This document shows, piece by piece, positions 30,205 through 38,514 of a stretch of DNA of 41,158 bases. The stretch lies in contig JALHLR010000033.1 in NCBI GenBank assembly GCA_022844475.1, forward strand, positions 1 to 41,158, given 5' to 3'. Under the pieces are notes generated by a model, which saw only the letters and a program-made list of their open reading frames with translations, searched no databases and was not told where the DNA came from. This DNA comes from Hyphomonadaceae bacterium (GTDB taxonomy: Bacteria; Pseudomonadota; Alphaproteobacteria; Caulobacterales; Hyphomonadaceae). Position 1 is the stretch's first letter. Every line of letters starts with the position of its first letter. Both the position numbers and the translations under genes were made by a program.

Positions 30205-30825
30205 ATGTTCAGCCGTATCGCCCTCATCTCGGCCACAGGACTGCTGGCTGTCGCCTGTGCGAGCAATCCCGCACCTGCCGGCGGCGGGACCCTAACGCCG
30301 GACGCCGCGCCGTCGGTGACCTCGGCCCCGGCTGCCGTTGCTGGCACAGCGACGATTTCCAACATGGCTGCGAGCACGTCGTGGTGGGCGGAGGAGAAAC
30401 TGATCCCGGAAGACCCCGCGCTTGCCCTCGTGATGACCGGGGTGCGGGATACGGACAAGAATGCGGGTTTCTTTGCACAGTGCAACGCCGCGAACGGCGC
30501 CATCACCATGCATCTCGGCAAGCAGGCGGGCCGCACCGGCAACGCGACGTTCAAGGTTCGCGCGGGCGCGGGCACGCGCGACATCGAAGGCAGGTTTTCG
30601 ACCAAGGCTTCGACGAATGAGACGTCGTTCACCTTCCCTGTCACGTCGGCAGACCTGCTGGCGATGGGCCAGCCCGACATGATCTCGTTCGTGAGCGACC
30701 GAGGCGAAGTGGAATGGGCGCTGGTGAAAAACACGGCGGCGCAGGTGCAGGCCAAGTATGTGGGCTCGCTCACCGGGTTCGGAGCGGCGGCGAGCGATTT
30801 CCTGAACTACTGCAATCCGAAATAG
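30205..30825 (+). CDS. lipoprotein of unknown function
   Basis: This 206-residue protein has a lipoprotein signal MFSRIALISATGLLAVAC with Cys18 and a Pro/Ala/Gly-rich linker to about residue 60. It then has a beta-rich domain with two cysteines (FFAQCNAANG and LNYCNPK) that could form a disulfide. No family is recognised. ATG 30205 follows GGGAGAA with 4-base spacing, and upstream starts overlap the leader. A strong terminator lies 38 bases past the stop. Confidence 0.72.
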   Translation: MFSRIALISATGLLAVACASNPAPAGGGTLTPDAAPSVTSAPAAVAGTATISNMAASTSWWAEEKLIPEDPALALVMTGVRDTDKNAGFFAQCNAANGAITMHLGKQAGRTGNATFKVRAGAGTRDIEGRFSTKASTNETSFTFPVTSADLLAMGQPDMISFVSDRGEVEWALVKNTAAQVQAKYVGSLTGFGAAASDFLNYCNPK

Positions 30826-30863
30826 GCTGCTGGCCGAAGCAAGCTGCTGGCAACCTCAAATGA

Positions 30864-30892
30864 AAAGGCCCGGAGCGATGCTCCGGGCCTTT
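30864..30892. terminator. bidirectional rho-independent terminator
   Basis: A 13-bp perfect stem (AAAGGCCCGGAGC with GCTCCGGGCCTTT) and a GAT loop are followed by TTTCTGCTTTT on the plus strand and CCTTTTCA on the minus strand. It sits between convergent stops at 30825 (plus) and 30916 (minus), so it serves both the lipoprotein gene and the alcohol dehydrogenase gene. Confidence 0.92.
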
Positions 30893-30915
30893 CTGCTTTT
30901 AGACTGGGAGTTGCC

Positions 30916-33096
30916 CTATTGCGGCGCCTGCGCGGCGTAGGCGGCTGCATCCTCGTTAGCGCGGTTGACGATGTAGGCGCGGATTGCCTCGGCGTCGTCC
31001 GCATTCAGCGTGTTGGCGAAGCTCGCCATGCCGGCGGAAGCGTAGAGACCATCCAGCACGATGTCGGCGAACCCGTCCTTCGTCGCAGGGGCCTTGGACC
31101 AGCGCAGGTCCGAGACGACACCGCTCGAGACAACCAGGCCGCCATGGCAGACCATGCAGTTGCGATCGTAGAGCACGCGGCCGTGCTCGACCACTGCGGC
31201 GCTGCCGAAGTCCTCGGTCGCAGCGACCTTCTCCATTTCGTAGGGCGCGTAGGCTTCGAGCTCGGCCTTGCCGCCGATCTTGTAGACCAGCACGCGGCCC
31301 ATCTCCGGCGAACCGATATTCGGGATGGCGTTACCGCCGCCCGTGAGAGGCAGGCCCGTGCCCCAGCCAGCGGTGACGGCAATGTACTGTTCGCCATCGA
31401 TCTCGTAGCTGATCGGGCCGGACATGACCGGGTACTGGCCGTCCACTTCCCATAGCGCCGCTCCGCCGTTTGCAGCGTCGTAGGCGCGGAACTTGCCGTC
31501 GAGGCCGCCCTGGAAGACGAGGCCGCCGCCAGTGGCGAGAACGCCGCCATTCCACGGCGTTGCATAGTCGATCGCCCAGCGCGCCTTCTTGGCGACGGGA
31601 TCCCAGGCCACGAGCTGGCCCTTGAGGGCTGCGCGTCCGGCGAGGCGTTCGTTCAGCGTGGGCGCCGGGCCGGGCGCAGCGGCGAACTCGACGCCGGTGT
31701 TCCAGAAGCCGGGGCGATATGCGAAATCAGCCTGGTCTGCGAAGACCTGCGGGATGGTCTGCGCAGGAATGTAGACGAGGCCGGTGTCCGGGCTGAACGC
31801 CATCGGGTGCCAGTTGTGGCTGCCCAGAGGGCCCGGAATGGCCGCGAAGGGTGATTCCAGATAGCGCGCTTCGGGCGCTTCGACCGGGCGGCCGGTCTTG
31901 AGGTCGACGCTGGACGCCCAGTTTACGTTGTCCTGGTATTTGTCGGCTGAGAGCAGTTCGCCGGTCGCACGGTCAAGCACATAGAAGAAGCCGTTCTTCG
32001 GCGCCTGCATCGCAACCTTGCGGACCCTGTCCCCGATCTTGAGGTCAGCGAGGATGATGTGCTGTGTCGCCGTGTAGTCCCACGTCTCGCCGGGCGTCGT
32101 CTGGTAGTGCCACACGTATTCGCCAGTGTCGGCCTTGATTGCGAGGATCGACGAGAGGAACAGGTTGTCCTTGCCATCGGGGTCGCGCAGGCGATGGTTC
32201 CAGGGCGAGCCGTTGCCGATGCCGACATACAGGATGCCCAGATCAGGATCGTAGGCCATCGCGTCCCAAGCCGTGCCGCCGCCGCCGCTGGTGGTCCAGT
32301 CGCCCTTGTCGCCCCAGGTGACGTTGGCCTTTTCGGCGAACACCTTGTCAGAGGCTGCGCCGTCGGGCTGCTTGGTCGGGTTCGGCGTGGTGTAGAAGCG
32401 CCAGGCAAGTTTGCCGTCGGCAGCGTCGTAGGCGGTGATGTAGCCGCGCACGCCAAACTCAGCGCCGCCATTGCCGATGATGACCTTGCCGTCGATCACG
32501 CGCGGGGCGCCTGTGATTGTGTAGGGCTTTGACTGGTCGACCGTGACGACTTCCCAAAGCGGCTTCTTTAGGCCGTCCGTCACGCCGTCAGCGCGCGAGG
32601 CGTCGAGGGCAATGAGGCGGCCATCGATCGTGCCGACGAAGACCTTGCCTTCCCAGATGGCGACGCCGCGGTTCACGACATCGCAGCAGGCGGAGACACC
32701 GCGCGCCTTGTCGACTTCCGGATCAAACTTCCACAGGCGCTCGCCCGTCTTGGCATCGTAGGCGTAGACGATCGACCAGGCCGAGGTGACATACATCACG
32801 CCGTCGACAACGATGGGCGTCGATTCCATGCCGCGGTTCGAGTCGAGATTCGCCGACCAGGCAAGGCCGACTTCCTTCACCGTGTTCGTGTTGATCTGCG
32901 AGAGCGGCGAGAAACGCTGTTCGGAATAGGTGCGGCCGTGGCTGATCCAGATATCGGGCCGCTGGTCAGCTGCGATGATGGCCGCGCCATTGACCTCAGC
33001 GGCGGTGATCGGCGGCAAGGGCGCTGCCGCCTGTTCGCCGCACGCCGCCAGCACAAGCAACGCTGCTCCGCCGAGCAATGCTCCAAAGCGCTTCAT
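30916..33096 (-). CDS. PQQ-dependent quinohaemoprotein alcohol dehydrogenase, lipoprotein
   Basis: This 726-residue periplasmic enzyme has an eight-bladed PQQ propeller (about 45-600) with tryptophan-docking repeats. It has the vicinal-disulfide motif SACCDVVNRG and TWDYTA with the likely catalytic Asp, then a C-terminal cytochrome c domain with a CMVCH haem site at about 640. This is the type II alcohol dehydrogenase layout, which oxidises alcohols and passes electrons through its own haem to a downstream carrier. Its N-terminus is a lipoprotein signal ending LAAC, unlike the soluble periplasmic form of most type II enzymes. No pqq biosynthesis genes are in the window. ATG 33096 follows GGGAGG. 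A strong terminator follows the stop. Confidence 0.93.
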   Translation of the reverse strand: MKRFGALLGGAALLVLAACGEQAAAPLPPITAAEVNGAAIIAADQRPDIWISHGRTYSEQRFSPLSQINTNTVKEVGLAWSANLDSNRGMESTPIVVDGVMYVTSAWSIVYAYDAKTGERLWKFDPEVDKARGVSACCDVVNRGVAIWEGKVFVGTIDGRLIALDASRADGVTDGLKKPLWEVVTVDQSKPYTITGAPRVIDGKVIIGNGGAEFGVRGYITAYDAADGKLAWRFYTTPNPTKQPDGAASDKVFAEKANVTWGDKGDWTTSGGGGTAWDAMAYDPDLGILYVGIGNGSPWNHRLRDPDGKDNLFLSSILAIKADTGEYVWHYQTTPGETWDYTATQHIILADLKIGDRVRKVAMQAPKNGFFYVLDRATGELLSADKYQDNVNWASSVDLKTGRPVEAPEARYLESPFAAIPGPLGSHNWHPMAFSPDTGLVYIPAQTIPQVFADQADFAYRPGFWNTGVEFAAAPGPAPTLNERLAGRAALKGQLVAWDPVAKKARWAIDYATPWNGGVLATGGGLVFQGGLDGKFRAYDAANGGAALWEVDGQYPVMSGPISYEIDGEQYIAVTAGWGTGLPLTGGGNAIPNIGSPEMGRVLVYKIGGKAELEAYAPYEMEKVAATEDFGSAAVVEHGRVLYDRNCMVCHGGLVVSSGVVSDLRWSKAPATKDGFADIVLDGLYASAGMASFANTLNADDAEAIRAYIVNRANEDAAAYAAQAPQ

Positions 33097-33250
33097 GAAG
33101 ACCTCCCTTGCGTCCTGTCACCCGGACATATCAGCGTTTCAGCATGGGGACAGGCGTTTGCAAAGCCCGCCCGAGACGGACGGCGCCGATAAGCAGCGAG
33201 CTGACGCTTCGTGTAGCGCCAGCCAGTTCGGGTTTGGCTGAAACGCGACG

Positions 33251-34783
33251 TCAGCCGGCCAGACGATCGAGATCTGCGAGAATGCCGCCGAGGTCGAAGC
33301 CGGCTGCATCCCGCGCCGGCACATCCGAGGCCTGGGCAGCGTCGCCGCCAAGAAACGCGGCGATAGCCGCCAGCAGTTGCGCCCGGTCGATCGGCTTCGA
33401 CACGTACCCGGACATGCCGATGGCGAGCAGGCGTTCCCGGTCGCCGGCCATGGCGTCGGCCGTCAGCGCGATCACAGGAAGTCCGCGCCACGCCGCGTCG
33501 GATTGGCGAATGCGCCGGATGGTTTCGAGGCCATCCATGACGGGCATGTGGACATCGAGGAGAACGAGGTCGAAATCGTCACGCGACAACGCGCCGAGCG
33601 CTTCACGGCCGTTGGAGGCCTCCGTGATCACCGCGCCCTGCGGCTGCAGGAAGAGCCGCACGACCTGCCGGTTGATCGCGTTGTCATCAGTGAGCAGAAC
33701 GCGCGCGCCGCGCAGACGCATCGCCTTGCTTGCATCCGGCCGGGGGGATGTCGTCGAGACGGGGATCGGGATCGGGATCGGGGCATCGGCGAGGAATGTG
33801 AGGACGAAGACAGAGCCCTCGCCGGGGCGCGAATAGACGACGATGTCGCCGCCCATCATGCGGGCGAGACGGCGCGAGATCGCAAGGCCGAGACCCGTTC
33901 CACCGAACTTGCGCGTGGTCGATGCGTCTGCCTGGCTGAAGGCTTCGAACAGGCGCGCGCAGGTCCTGTCGTCCATGCCGATGCCGGTATCGGTTACCTC
34001 TATGGTGACGAGCGTCCTGTCGGCGTCTGCGGGCGAGACTGACAGCTTGATTTCGACCTGACCTTCGCGCGTGAACTTCACGGCGTTGGAGACGAGGTTC
34101 AACACGCACTGGCGCACGCGGACCGGATCTAAGCGCAGGACTTCTGTTTCCGGCACATCGCTGGAGAGCAGAAAGCTGACATTCTTTTCCTGGGCCGTCG
34201 GCAGGAAAAGCGCGTGGACCTGACGCAGCGCGTGGAGCACGCTGGTGTCGACAGGGGCGATATCGAGCCGGCCGGCCTCGATCTTCGACAGGTCAAGCAC
34301 GTCGTTCAGGATGGACATCAGATTGGAGCCGGACTCGCGGATGGTGGCGACCATCTCGCGCGCTTCGGAATCAATCGGTCGGGATTCCAGCGCCTGCGCC
34401 ATGCCAAGCACGCCGTTGAGCGGCGTGCGTATCTCATGACTCATGTTGGCGAGGAATTCGCTCTTCACACGCGTGGCGGCCTCGGCGGCGTCGCGGGCGG
34501 ATTCGACTTCGAAGAGGCGCCGGGCGCGTTCCTCCGCGAGCTGAGCCTGCGCTGCTTCGAGTCGCGCGCCCTGCCTGATCAGGAAGAAGGAGAAAGGCGG
34601 CGCGACGAGGAGCGTGATCACGATCGTCAGCGTTGCCGAGTAGGTGTGACCCGGTTCACGGAACAGGACGCCCGCAAGCAGATAGTCGAACGGTAGCACC
34701 ACAGCGAGGATGATCGCCGCCATGAGCACGGCCTTGCGGATCTGCTTGGCGATAGCCGATCTCGGCGCCTCTCCGGCGAACAT
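33251..34783 (-). CDS. hybrid sensor histidine kinase with receiver domain
   Basis: This 510-residue inner-membrane kinase has two close membrane segments near the N-terminus (about 16-40 and 48-68), a short coiled coil, and a HisKA domain with phosphorylated His in ANMSHEIRTPLNG. The HATPase has N and G boxes (NLVSNAVKF, DTGIGM, GGTGLGLAI), and the C-terminal receiver has D in LVLLDVHMPVMDG. There is almost no periplasmic domain, so the signal is probably sensed in the membrane. The linker is PIPIPIP, encoded by a GGGATC microsatellite. ATG 34783 follows AGAGGAAG. The phosphotransfer partner is not nearby. It lies 87 bases downstream of pyrF on the same strand. Confidence 0.92.
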   Translation of the reverse strand: MFAGEAPRSAIAKQIRKAVLMAAIILAVVLPFDYLLAGVLFREPGHTYSATLTIVITLLVAPPFSFFLIRQGARLEAAQAQLAEERARRLFEVESARDAAEAATRVKSEFLANMSHEIRTPLNGVLGMAQALESRPIDSEAREMVATIRESGSNLMSILNDVLDLSKIEAGRLDIAPVDTSVLHALRQVHALFLPTAQEKNVSFLLSSDVPETEVLRLDPVRVRQCVLNLVSNAVKFTREGQVEIKLSVSPADADRTLVTIEVTDTGIGMDDRTCARLFEAFSQADASTTRKFGGTGLGLAISRRLARMMGGDIVVYSRPGEGSVFVLTFLADAPIPIPIPVSTTSPRPDASKAMRLRGARVLLTDDNAINRQVVRLFLQPQGAVITEASNGREALGALSRDDFDLVLLDVHMPVMDGLETIRRIRQSDAAWRGLPVIALTADAMAGDRERLLAIGMSGYVSKPIDRAQLLAAIAAFLGGDAAQASDVPARDAAGFDLGGILADLDRLAG

Positions 34784-34870
34784 GGTCTTCCTCTGGCAGG
34801 ACCGGAGAACCATGCCACAGATAGGTAAAGGTTTCGCGCTGGGACGTTTAACCTTTGGAGAACGGGCTTC

Positions 34871-35752
34871 TCAGCTGCGGGTGGCGGTAAGCAGGTCGGC
34901 CTGAGCCGCTGCCAGCGCCGCGTCGATCAGTGTTTCCCATCTCGCCGCTGTCACAACCTCGAGCGAGCCCGCTGGGGAAGCGACAGAGCGTGAAGCGTTG
35001 ACAACCCCGCCCTCCAGTCGATCACCGCGCCTGACGAAGCCCGCGACGGCATCGCGGGCGCCTGCGCCCTGAGCCCCATAGCCCGGAACCAGGAATAGCG
35101 CGTCGCCTGCGGCGGCGCGCAGCCGGCGCGCATCGTCCGGCCCCGTGGCGCCGGCGACCATCATCAGGCCCGACCAGCCACACCTGCCGCGGAGACGCTG
35201 GACCAGCGGATGCAATGCGCGGGCGACGTGGAGGTAGAGCGGTTCGCCAACGACCAGCCTGGCCTGGAAGTCAGCTGAGCCGGGATTGGATGTACGCGCC
35301 AGAACGGCGACACCCTTGCCGGCTCGCTGGGCGACATCGACGAAGGGCGCGATCGTGTCGACGCCCATGTAAGGGTTCACTGTGATTGCGTCGCACGGAC
35401 AAGACGCTGCCTCACCGAGATAGCCCTCCGCATAGCCTTCCGCTGTCGTGCCGATATCGCCGCGCTTGGCGTCGAGGATCACAATCAGGCCCGCGCGGGT
35501 CGCGGTCTCGCAGACCGTTTCGAGGGCCGCGAGCCCCTTTGCGCCCCAGCGCTCGAACAGGCCAGCCTGCGGCTTCACCACGGCGACCTTGCCTGCGCTG
35601 CGTTCGACCAGTGCGACACCCCAGCGCGCGGCGGCGTCAGGCCCGGGCGATCCGAACAGCGGGGGCAGCAAAGCGGGATGCGGGTCGATGCCCACGCAAA
35701 GTGGGCCGAGGCGTCGAACCCCAGCCATCAGGCGATCAGCGAAGATATCCAT
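34871..35752 (-). CDS. pyrF: orotidine 5'-phosphate decarboxylase, type 2
   Basis: This 293-residue enzyme converts OMP to UMP, the last step of de novo pyrimidine synthesis. The type 2 pattern is clear: LCVGIDPHP at about 18-26 and the catalytic lysine cluster LDAKRGDIG with D94, K96 and D99. The VNPYMG and LARTSNPGS blocks and the long C-terminus are present. ATG 35752 shares one base with the stop of the upstream protease gene (TGATG), and no ribosome site is seen apart from the coupled arrangement. An earlier GTG at 35773 would overlap the protease gene more. This coupling makes pyrF depend on translation of the protease. Confidence 0.92.
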   Translation of the reverse strand: MDIFADRLMAGVRRLGPLCVGIDPHPALLPPLFGSPGPDAAARWGVALVERSAGKVAVVKPQAGLFERWGAKGLAALETVCETATRAGLIVILDAKRGDIGTTAEGYAEGYLGEAASCPCDAITVNPYMGVDTIAPFVDVAQRAGKGVAVLARTSNPGSADFQARLVVGEPLYLHVARALHPLVQRLRGRCGWSGLMMVAGATGPDDARRLRAAAGDALFLVPGYGAQGAGARDAVAGFVRRGDRLEGGVVNASRSVASPAGSLEVVTAARWETLIDAALAAAQADLLTATRS

Positions 35753-36648
35753 CAGGGGTGATTCACGCGGCACAGGACTTTGACGACGGCGCGCGAGTCC
35801 CTAAGCCGATCCGCCTCCGCTGCATAGGAGGTGGCCGAAATCGGCCGCGCATCGCCGCCGACAGTGACCAGCCCCTGGCCATCGAGAAAGCTGCGGATCG
35901 AGTCAGGTGAGGCCGAGTAGATGCGGCCGCGGCGAGGGCTTTCGGCGACAGTGACGCCGATCACAGCGCCGTCCTGGTCGAACACTGGGCCACCGCTCAT
36001 GCCCGAAAGGGTGCCTTCGATGCCATCGGTACGCTCCTGCTCCGCCCAGGTGAGAACGGGCTCCTCCATCGCGTAGCGGCCACGCGTGACCAGGTTGGAG
36101 CGGGATTCCAGAACTGACACCGCCTCGCCTGACATGCCTTGCGGAAAGCCGACATGGTAGCCCGGCTCACCGACACGAAGATCTCGATCCAGATCGAGCT
36201 GCAGGGCGACCGGGGCGCGATCAGTGACCAGCAGGGCGAGATCGCTGTCCTCAGAGGTATGGACCTCGTTTACCCTCACCATGCGGCCATTGCCCACCGC
36301 GAGGCCAACCCGCGTACAGCCGTCGACGACATGGCGGGCGGTGAGCCATGCGCCGGCCTCGTTGATCGCGAAGGCTGTGCCGATGCCATCCTCGGCGTCG
36401 CCGACCTGGACAAGCACGCGTTCGTCAAAGGGGTGAGATCCGGGAAGAACGGGCCCGGCTTCGGAATTCGGCGCGACGATATCCGGCCGGGAGTTGAAGC
36501 CCGGCGCGGGAACGTCCGATCGCGCTTCCTCGCGAGCATCGGGGTCAGGATCGCGAAATGGATCATCATCGCCCGCGCCGCTGGAAAACAGCGTCCCGAC
36601 GATCACGGCCAGTACGACCGCATAGACGACCCAGTCGGGAATCCTCAT
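35752..36648 (-). CDS. membrane-anchored trypsin-like serine protease
   Basis: This 298-residue protein has one membrane segment at about 6-22 and an acidic linker. Its chymotrypsin-fold domain has a complete triad: His106 (LTARHVVDG), Asp136 (EDSDLALL) and Ser218 (GMSGGPVF). There is no PDZ domain, so it is not a classic DegP. An N-terminal anchor and periplasmic protease domain are likely. The final residues, VVKVLCRVNHP, run directly into pyrF by a one-base overlap. ATG 36648 follows GGAG. Substrate unknown. Confidence 0.85.
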   Translation of the reverse strand: MRIPDWVVYAVVLAVIVGTLFSSGAGDDDPFRDPDPDAREEARSDVPAPGFNSRPDIVAPNSEAGPVLPGSHPFDERVLVQVGDAEDGIGTAFAINEAGAWLTARHVVDGCTRVGLAVGNGRMVRVNEVHTSEDSDLALLVTDRAPVALQLDLDRDLRVGEPGYHVGFPQGMSGEAVSVLESRSNLVTRGRYAMEEPVLTWAEQERTDGIEGTLSGMSGGPVFDQDGAVIGVTVAESPRRGRIYSASPDSIRSFLDGQGLVTVGGDARPISATSYAAEADRLRDSRAVVKVLCRVNHP

Positions 36649-36691
36649 GCCCGTCTCCGCGAGCCACTAATATTCGTCCGCGGGCCCGAAC

Positions 36692-37099
36692 TCACAAGGC
36701 CGCCGCCATGATCATTGCAGCAGCAATCTTCACGCACGCCAGCACCAGCGCCGCGCCGACCTCGTCACGCTCTATTCGCTTGGGAAGGTCGCGCAGCAGG
36801 AGGTCGGAAGCCCGAAAGGCCAGCAATTGCAAGAGGATGGCGACAACGCCCCAGATAAGGATGTCGTAGACCGTCGTGGCCGTGGCGAGGCATGCCGACA
36901 TCGGAACCGCAAGTCCGACAATGACCGCGCCGACACTGATGCCTGCAGAAACATTCCCCGCCCGGATCAGCTGCATCTCCTTCATGGGTGTCAGCAGCAT
37001 ATGGACGATGCAGCCAGCCATCAGAAGGGCGAGCGTCACGCCGCCATGAATCAGGAAATCCGGAAACCCCTTCACGAATGTCTGGATCGCGATATCCAT
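36692..37099 (-). CDS. DUF350 family membrane protein
   Basis: This 135-residue four-segment inner-membrane protein (LIHGGVTLALLMAGCIVHMLLTP, AGISVGAVIVGLAVPMSA, YDILIWGVVAILLQLLAF and AALVLACVKIAAAMIMAA) has the DUF350 pattern, including the conserved NVSAGISVGAVIVG. The biochemical role of the family is not established. It is 43 bases upstream of the protease gene on the same strand. GGAG precedes the ATG with 7-base spacing. Confidence 0.8.
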   Translation of the reverse strand: MDIAIQTFVKGFPDFLIHGGVTLALLMAGCIVHMLLTPMKEMQLIRAGNVSAGISVGAVIVGLAVPMSACLATATTVYDILIWGVVAILLQLLAFRASDLLLRDLPKRIERDEVGAALVLACVKIAAAMIMAAAL

Positions 37100-37217
37100 G
37101 CCCTAGCTCCGTCCACGGCCTGTTCCCCGGAGCATCGGCATACACGGTTTGCGGGCCAGCGCGAGCCGCCAGGGTTCGCAGATTGCCCCCCGATTCGGGC
37201 CTGTTCCGTGGAAGCGG

Positions 37218-37637
37218 TCAGACACCGAAAGCCGCCAGAAAGGCCGCCGTCATGGCGGCGACGGTCATCAGGAGCGTTAACGCCACAGCCACCGCGCGTT
37301 GCGTCGAGGTGCGCTTCCTGATTCCGGGCACCGTCTTTTCCTTGCGCGGGGCAAGCGTCCAGACATTCGACAGGAAACCGAGCGCACAGATTGCTGATAC
37401 GATGGCGGCGGCCCTCGCGCCGCCCAGCAGGGCTGCGCCCGTGGCGAGGCCAAGCAGCAGCGCCTGCAAGCCTGCCGTCGCGGAGATCACCTTGCGGATC
37501 ATCCGGTCGGCCCTGCCAGCGTCCAACCCATCGAAGTGCGTGTTGGGGACGATGACGGCCGCCGTCCATCCGCTTGCAGCTGCGCCGCCCGCGCCAAGCG
37601 CCGCTACGGCAAGCATGATCGAGGTGAAATCCGCCAT
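37218..37637 (-). CDS. four-pass membrane protein, unknown function
   Basis: This 139-residue protein has four hydrophobic segments (about 5-29, 53-72, 73-92 and 114-139) and a short basic cytoplasmic loop APRKEKTVPGIRKRT. No domain is recognised. ATG 37637 follows GGAGA with a 6-7-base gap; the frame is open upstream but lacks a better start. It is divergent from the inhibitor lipoprotein and 118 bases upstream of DUF350. Confidence 0.65.
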   Translation of the reverse strand: MADFTSIMLAVAALGAGGAAASGWTAAVIVPNTHFDGLDAGRADRMIRKVISATAGLQALLLGLATGAALLGGARAAAIVSAICALGFLSNVWTLAPRKEKTVPGIRKRTSTQRAVAVALTLLMTVAAMTAAFLAAFGV

Positions 37638-37799
37638 GGCGCGTCTCCGGGGCCCGTACGTTCGGGGCATGGCCGCGGTCTAGAGGGATTCGGCGGGGTC
37701 CGGCAGCGCGGCAAAAATCCTGTCCGGGCTGGCGAATCTGGTTGCAACGGCCCGAAGCGGGGCGGAAGGTCGACGCATTGCGACGAGGGGACTTTGTTC

Positions 37800-38507
37800 A
37801 TGAGACTTAGGTCGATTGCGGTTGCTGCTGGTCTTGGCCTCGCGGCCTGCGCCGGGCAGACGGTGACGGAAGGAGGCGACGCGAAACCTGTGGCGGACGA
37901 GCGTTTCGACTATGCCGCGAACTTCACCTGCGAGGGCGGGTCGAAGCTGGATGTCGTGTTCCACCATGGTGATGGCGAGACGCTGGCGCGGGTCGACGGG
38001 GGGGCTGCGATCAGCCTGAAGGTCGATGAGGCCGCAACGACCGGGATGACGTGGAAGAACGAAAAAGTCTCACTGATGCTGGAAGGCCCCGGCGCCACCT
38101 GGACGTCGGACGGCGCAACACGCGCCTGCACGTTCGAGCCGCGCTCGCTGCCGCCGCCGAAGATGGACGGCGTCGCGCGGACGCTGACGACCGAGGATGC
38201 CGGCAAGTCCTTCGATGTGAAGGTTGGAGAGAAGATCGCGGTGGCGCTGTCGGGCGTGCCGACAGCCGGCTATGTCTGGGGTGCATCTGCGCCGCCGGCA
38301 TGGGTGAAGGCCACCGATGGTCCGGGCGGGTCGACAACGACCTCGCAATTCCTGCCGGGCTTTGCTGGCGGCAATCACTGGGAAGTGGTGGTGTTCGAGG
38401 CCGTCGCCGCGGGCGAAGGCGAAATCACGCTGGCCCAGCGCAGGCCGTGGGAAAGCACGGCCGAACCTGATGCGTCGACCTTCAAGTTCATGCTCAAGGC
38501 CAGCTGA
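37800..38507 (+). CDS. MliC-chagasin fusion lipoprotein (lysozyme and cysteine-protease inhibitor)
   Basis: This 235-residue protein has a lipoprotein signal ending LAAC (Cys17). Residues 37-112 match the MliC C-type lysozyme inhibitor domain: Cys44 and Cys110 can form the conserved disulfide, with GGAAISLK and TWKNEKVSLMLEGPG in between. Residues 128-234 match chagasin/inhibitor I42: VPTAGY (153-158, for NPTTGY), GG (190-191) and RPW (215-217), the three loops that block papain-like proteases. One envelope protein thus joins two defences against lytic enzymes from hosts or grazers. GAGGGG before ATG 37800 fixes the start. The next gene begins 7 bases after the stop. Confidence 0.85.
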   Translation: MRLRSIAVAAGLGLAACAGQTVTEGGDAKPVADERFDYAANFTCEGGSKLDVVFHHGDGETLARVDGGAAISLKVDEAATTGMTWKNEKVSLMLEGPGATWTSDGATRACTFEPRSLPPPKMDGVARTLTTEDAGKSFDVKVGEKIAVALSGVPTAGYVWGASAPPAWVKATDGPGGSTTTSQFLPGFAGGNHWEVVVFEAVAAGEGEITLAQRRPWESTAEPDASTFKFMLKAS

Positions 38508-38514
38508 GACGCTG

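Noticed and set aside
34827..34856. AAAGGTT...AACCTTT inverted repeat between pyrF and the kinase gene as a terminator
   Set aside because: It has a 7-bp AT-rich stem with a 16-base loop and no U-tract, which is too weak to call.
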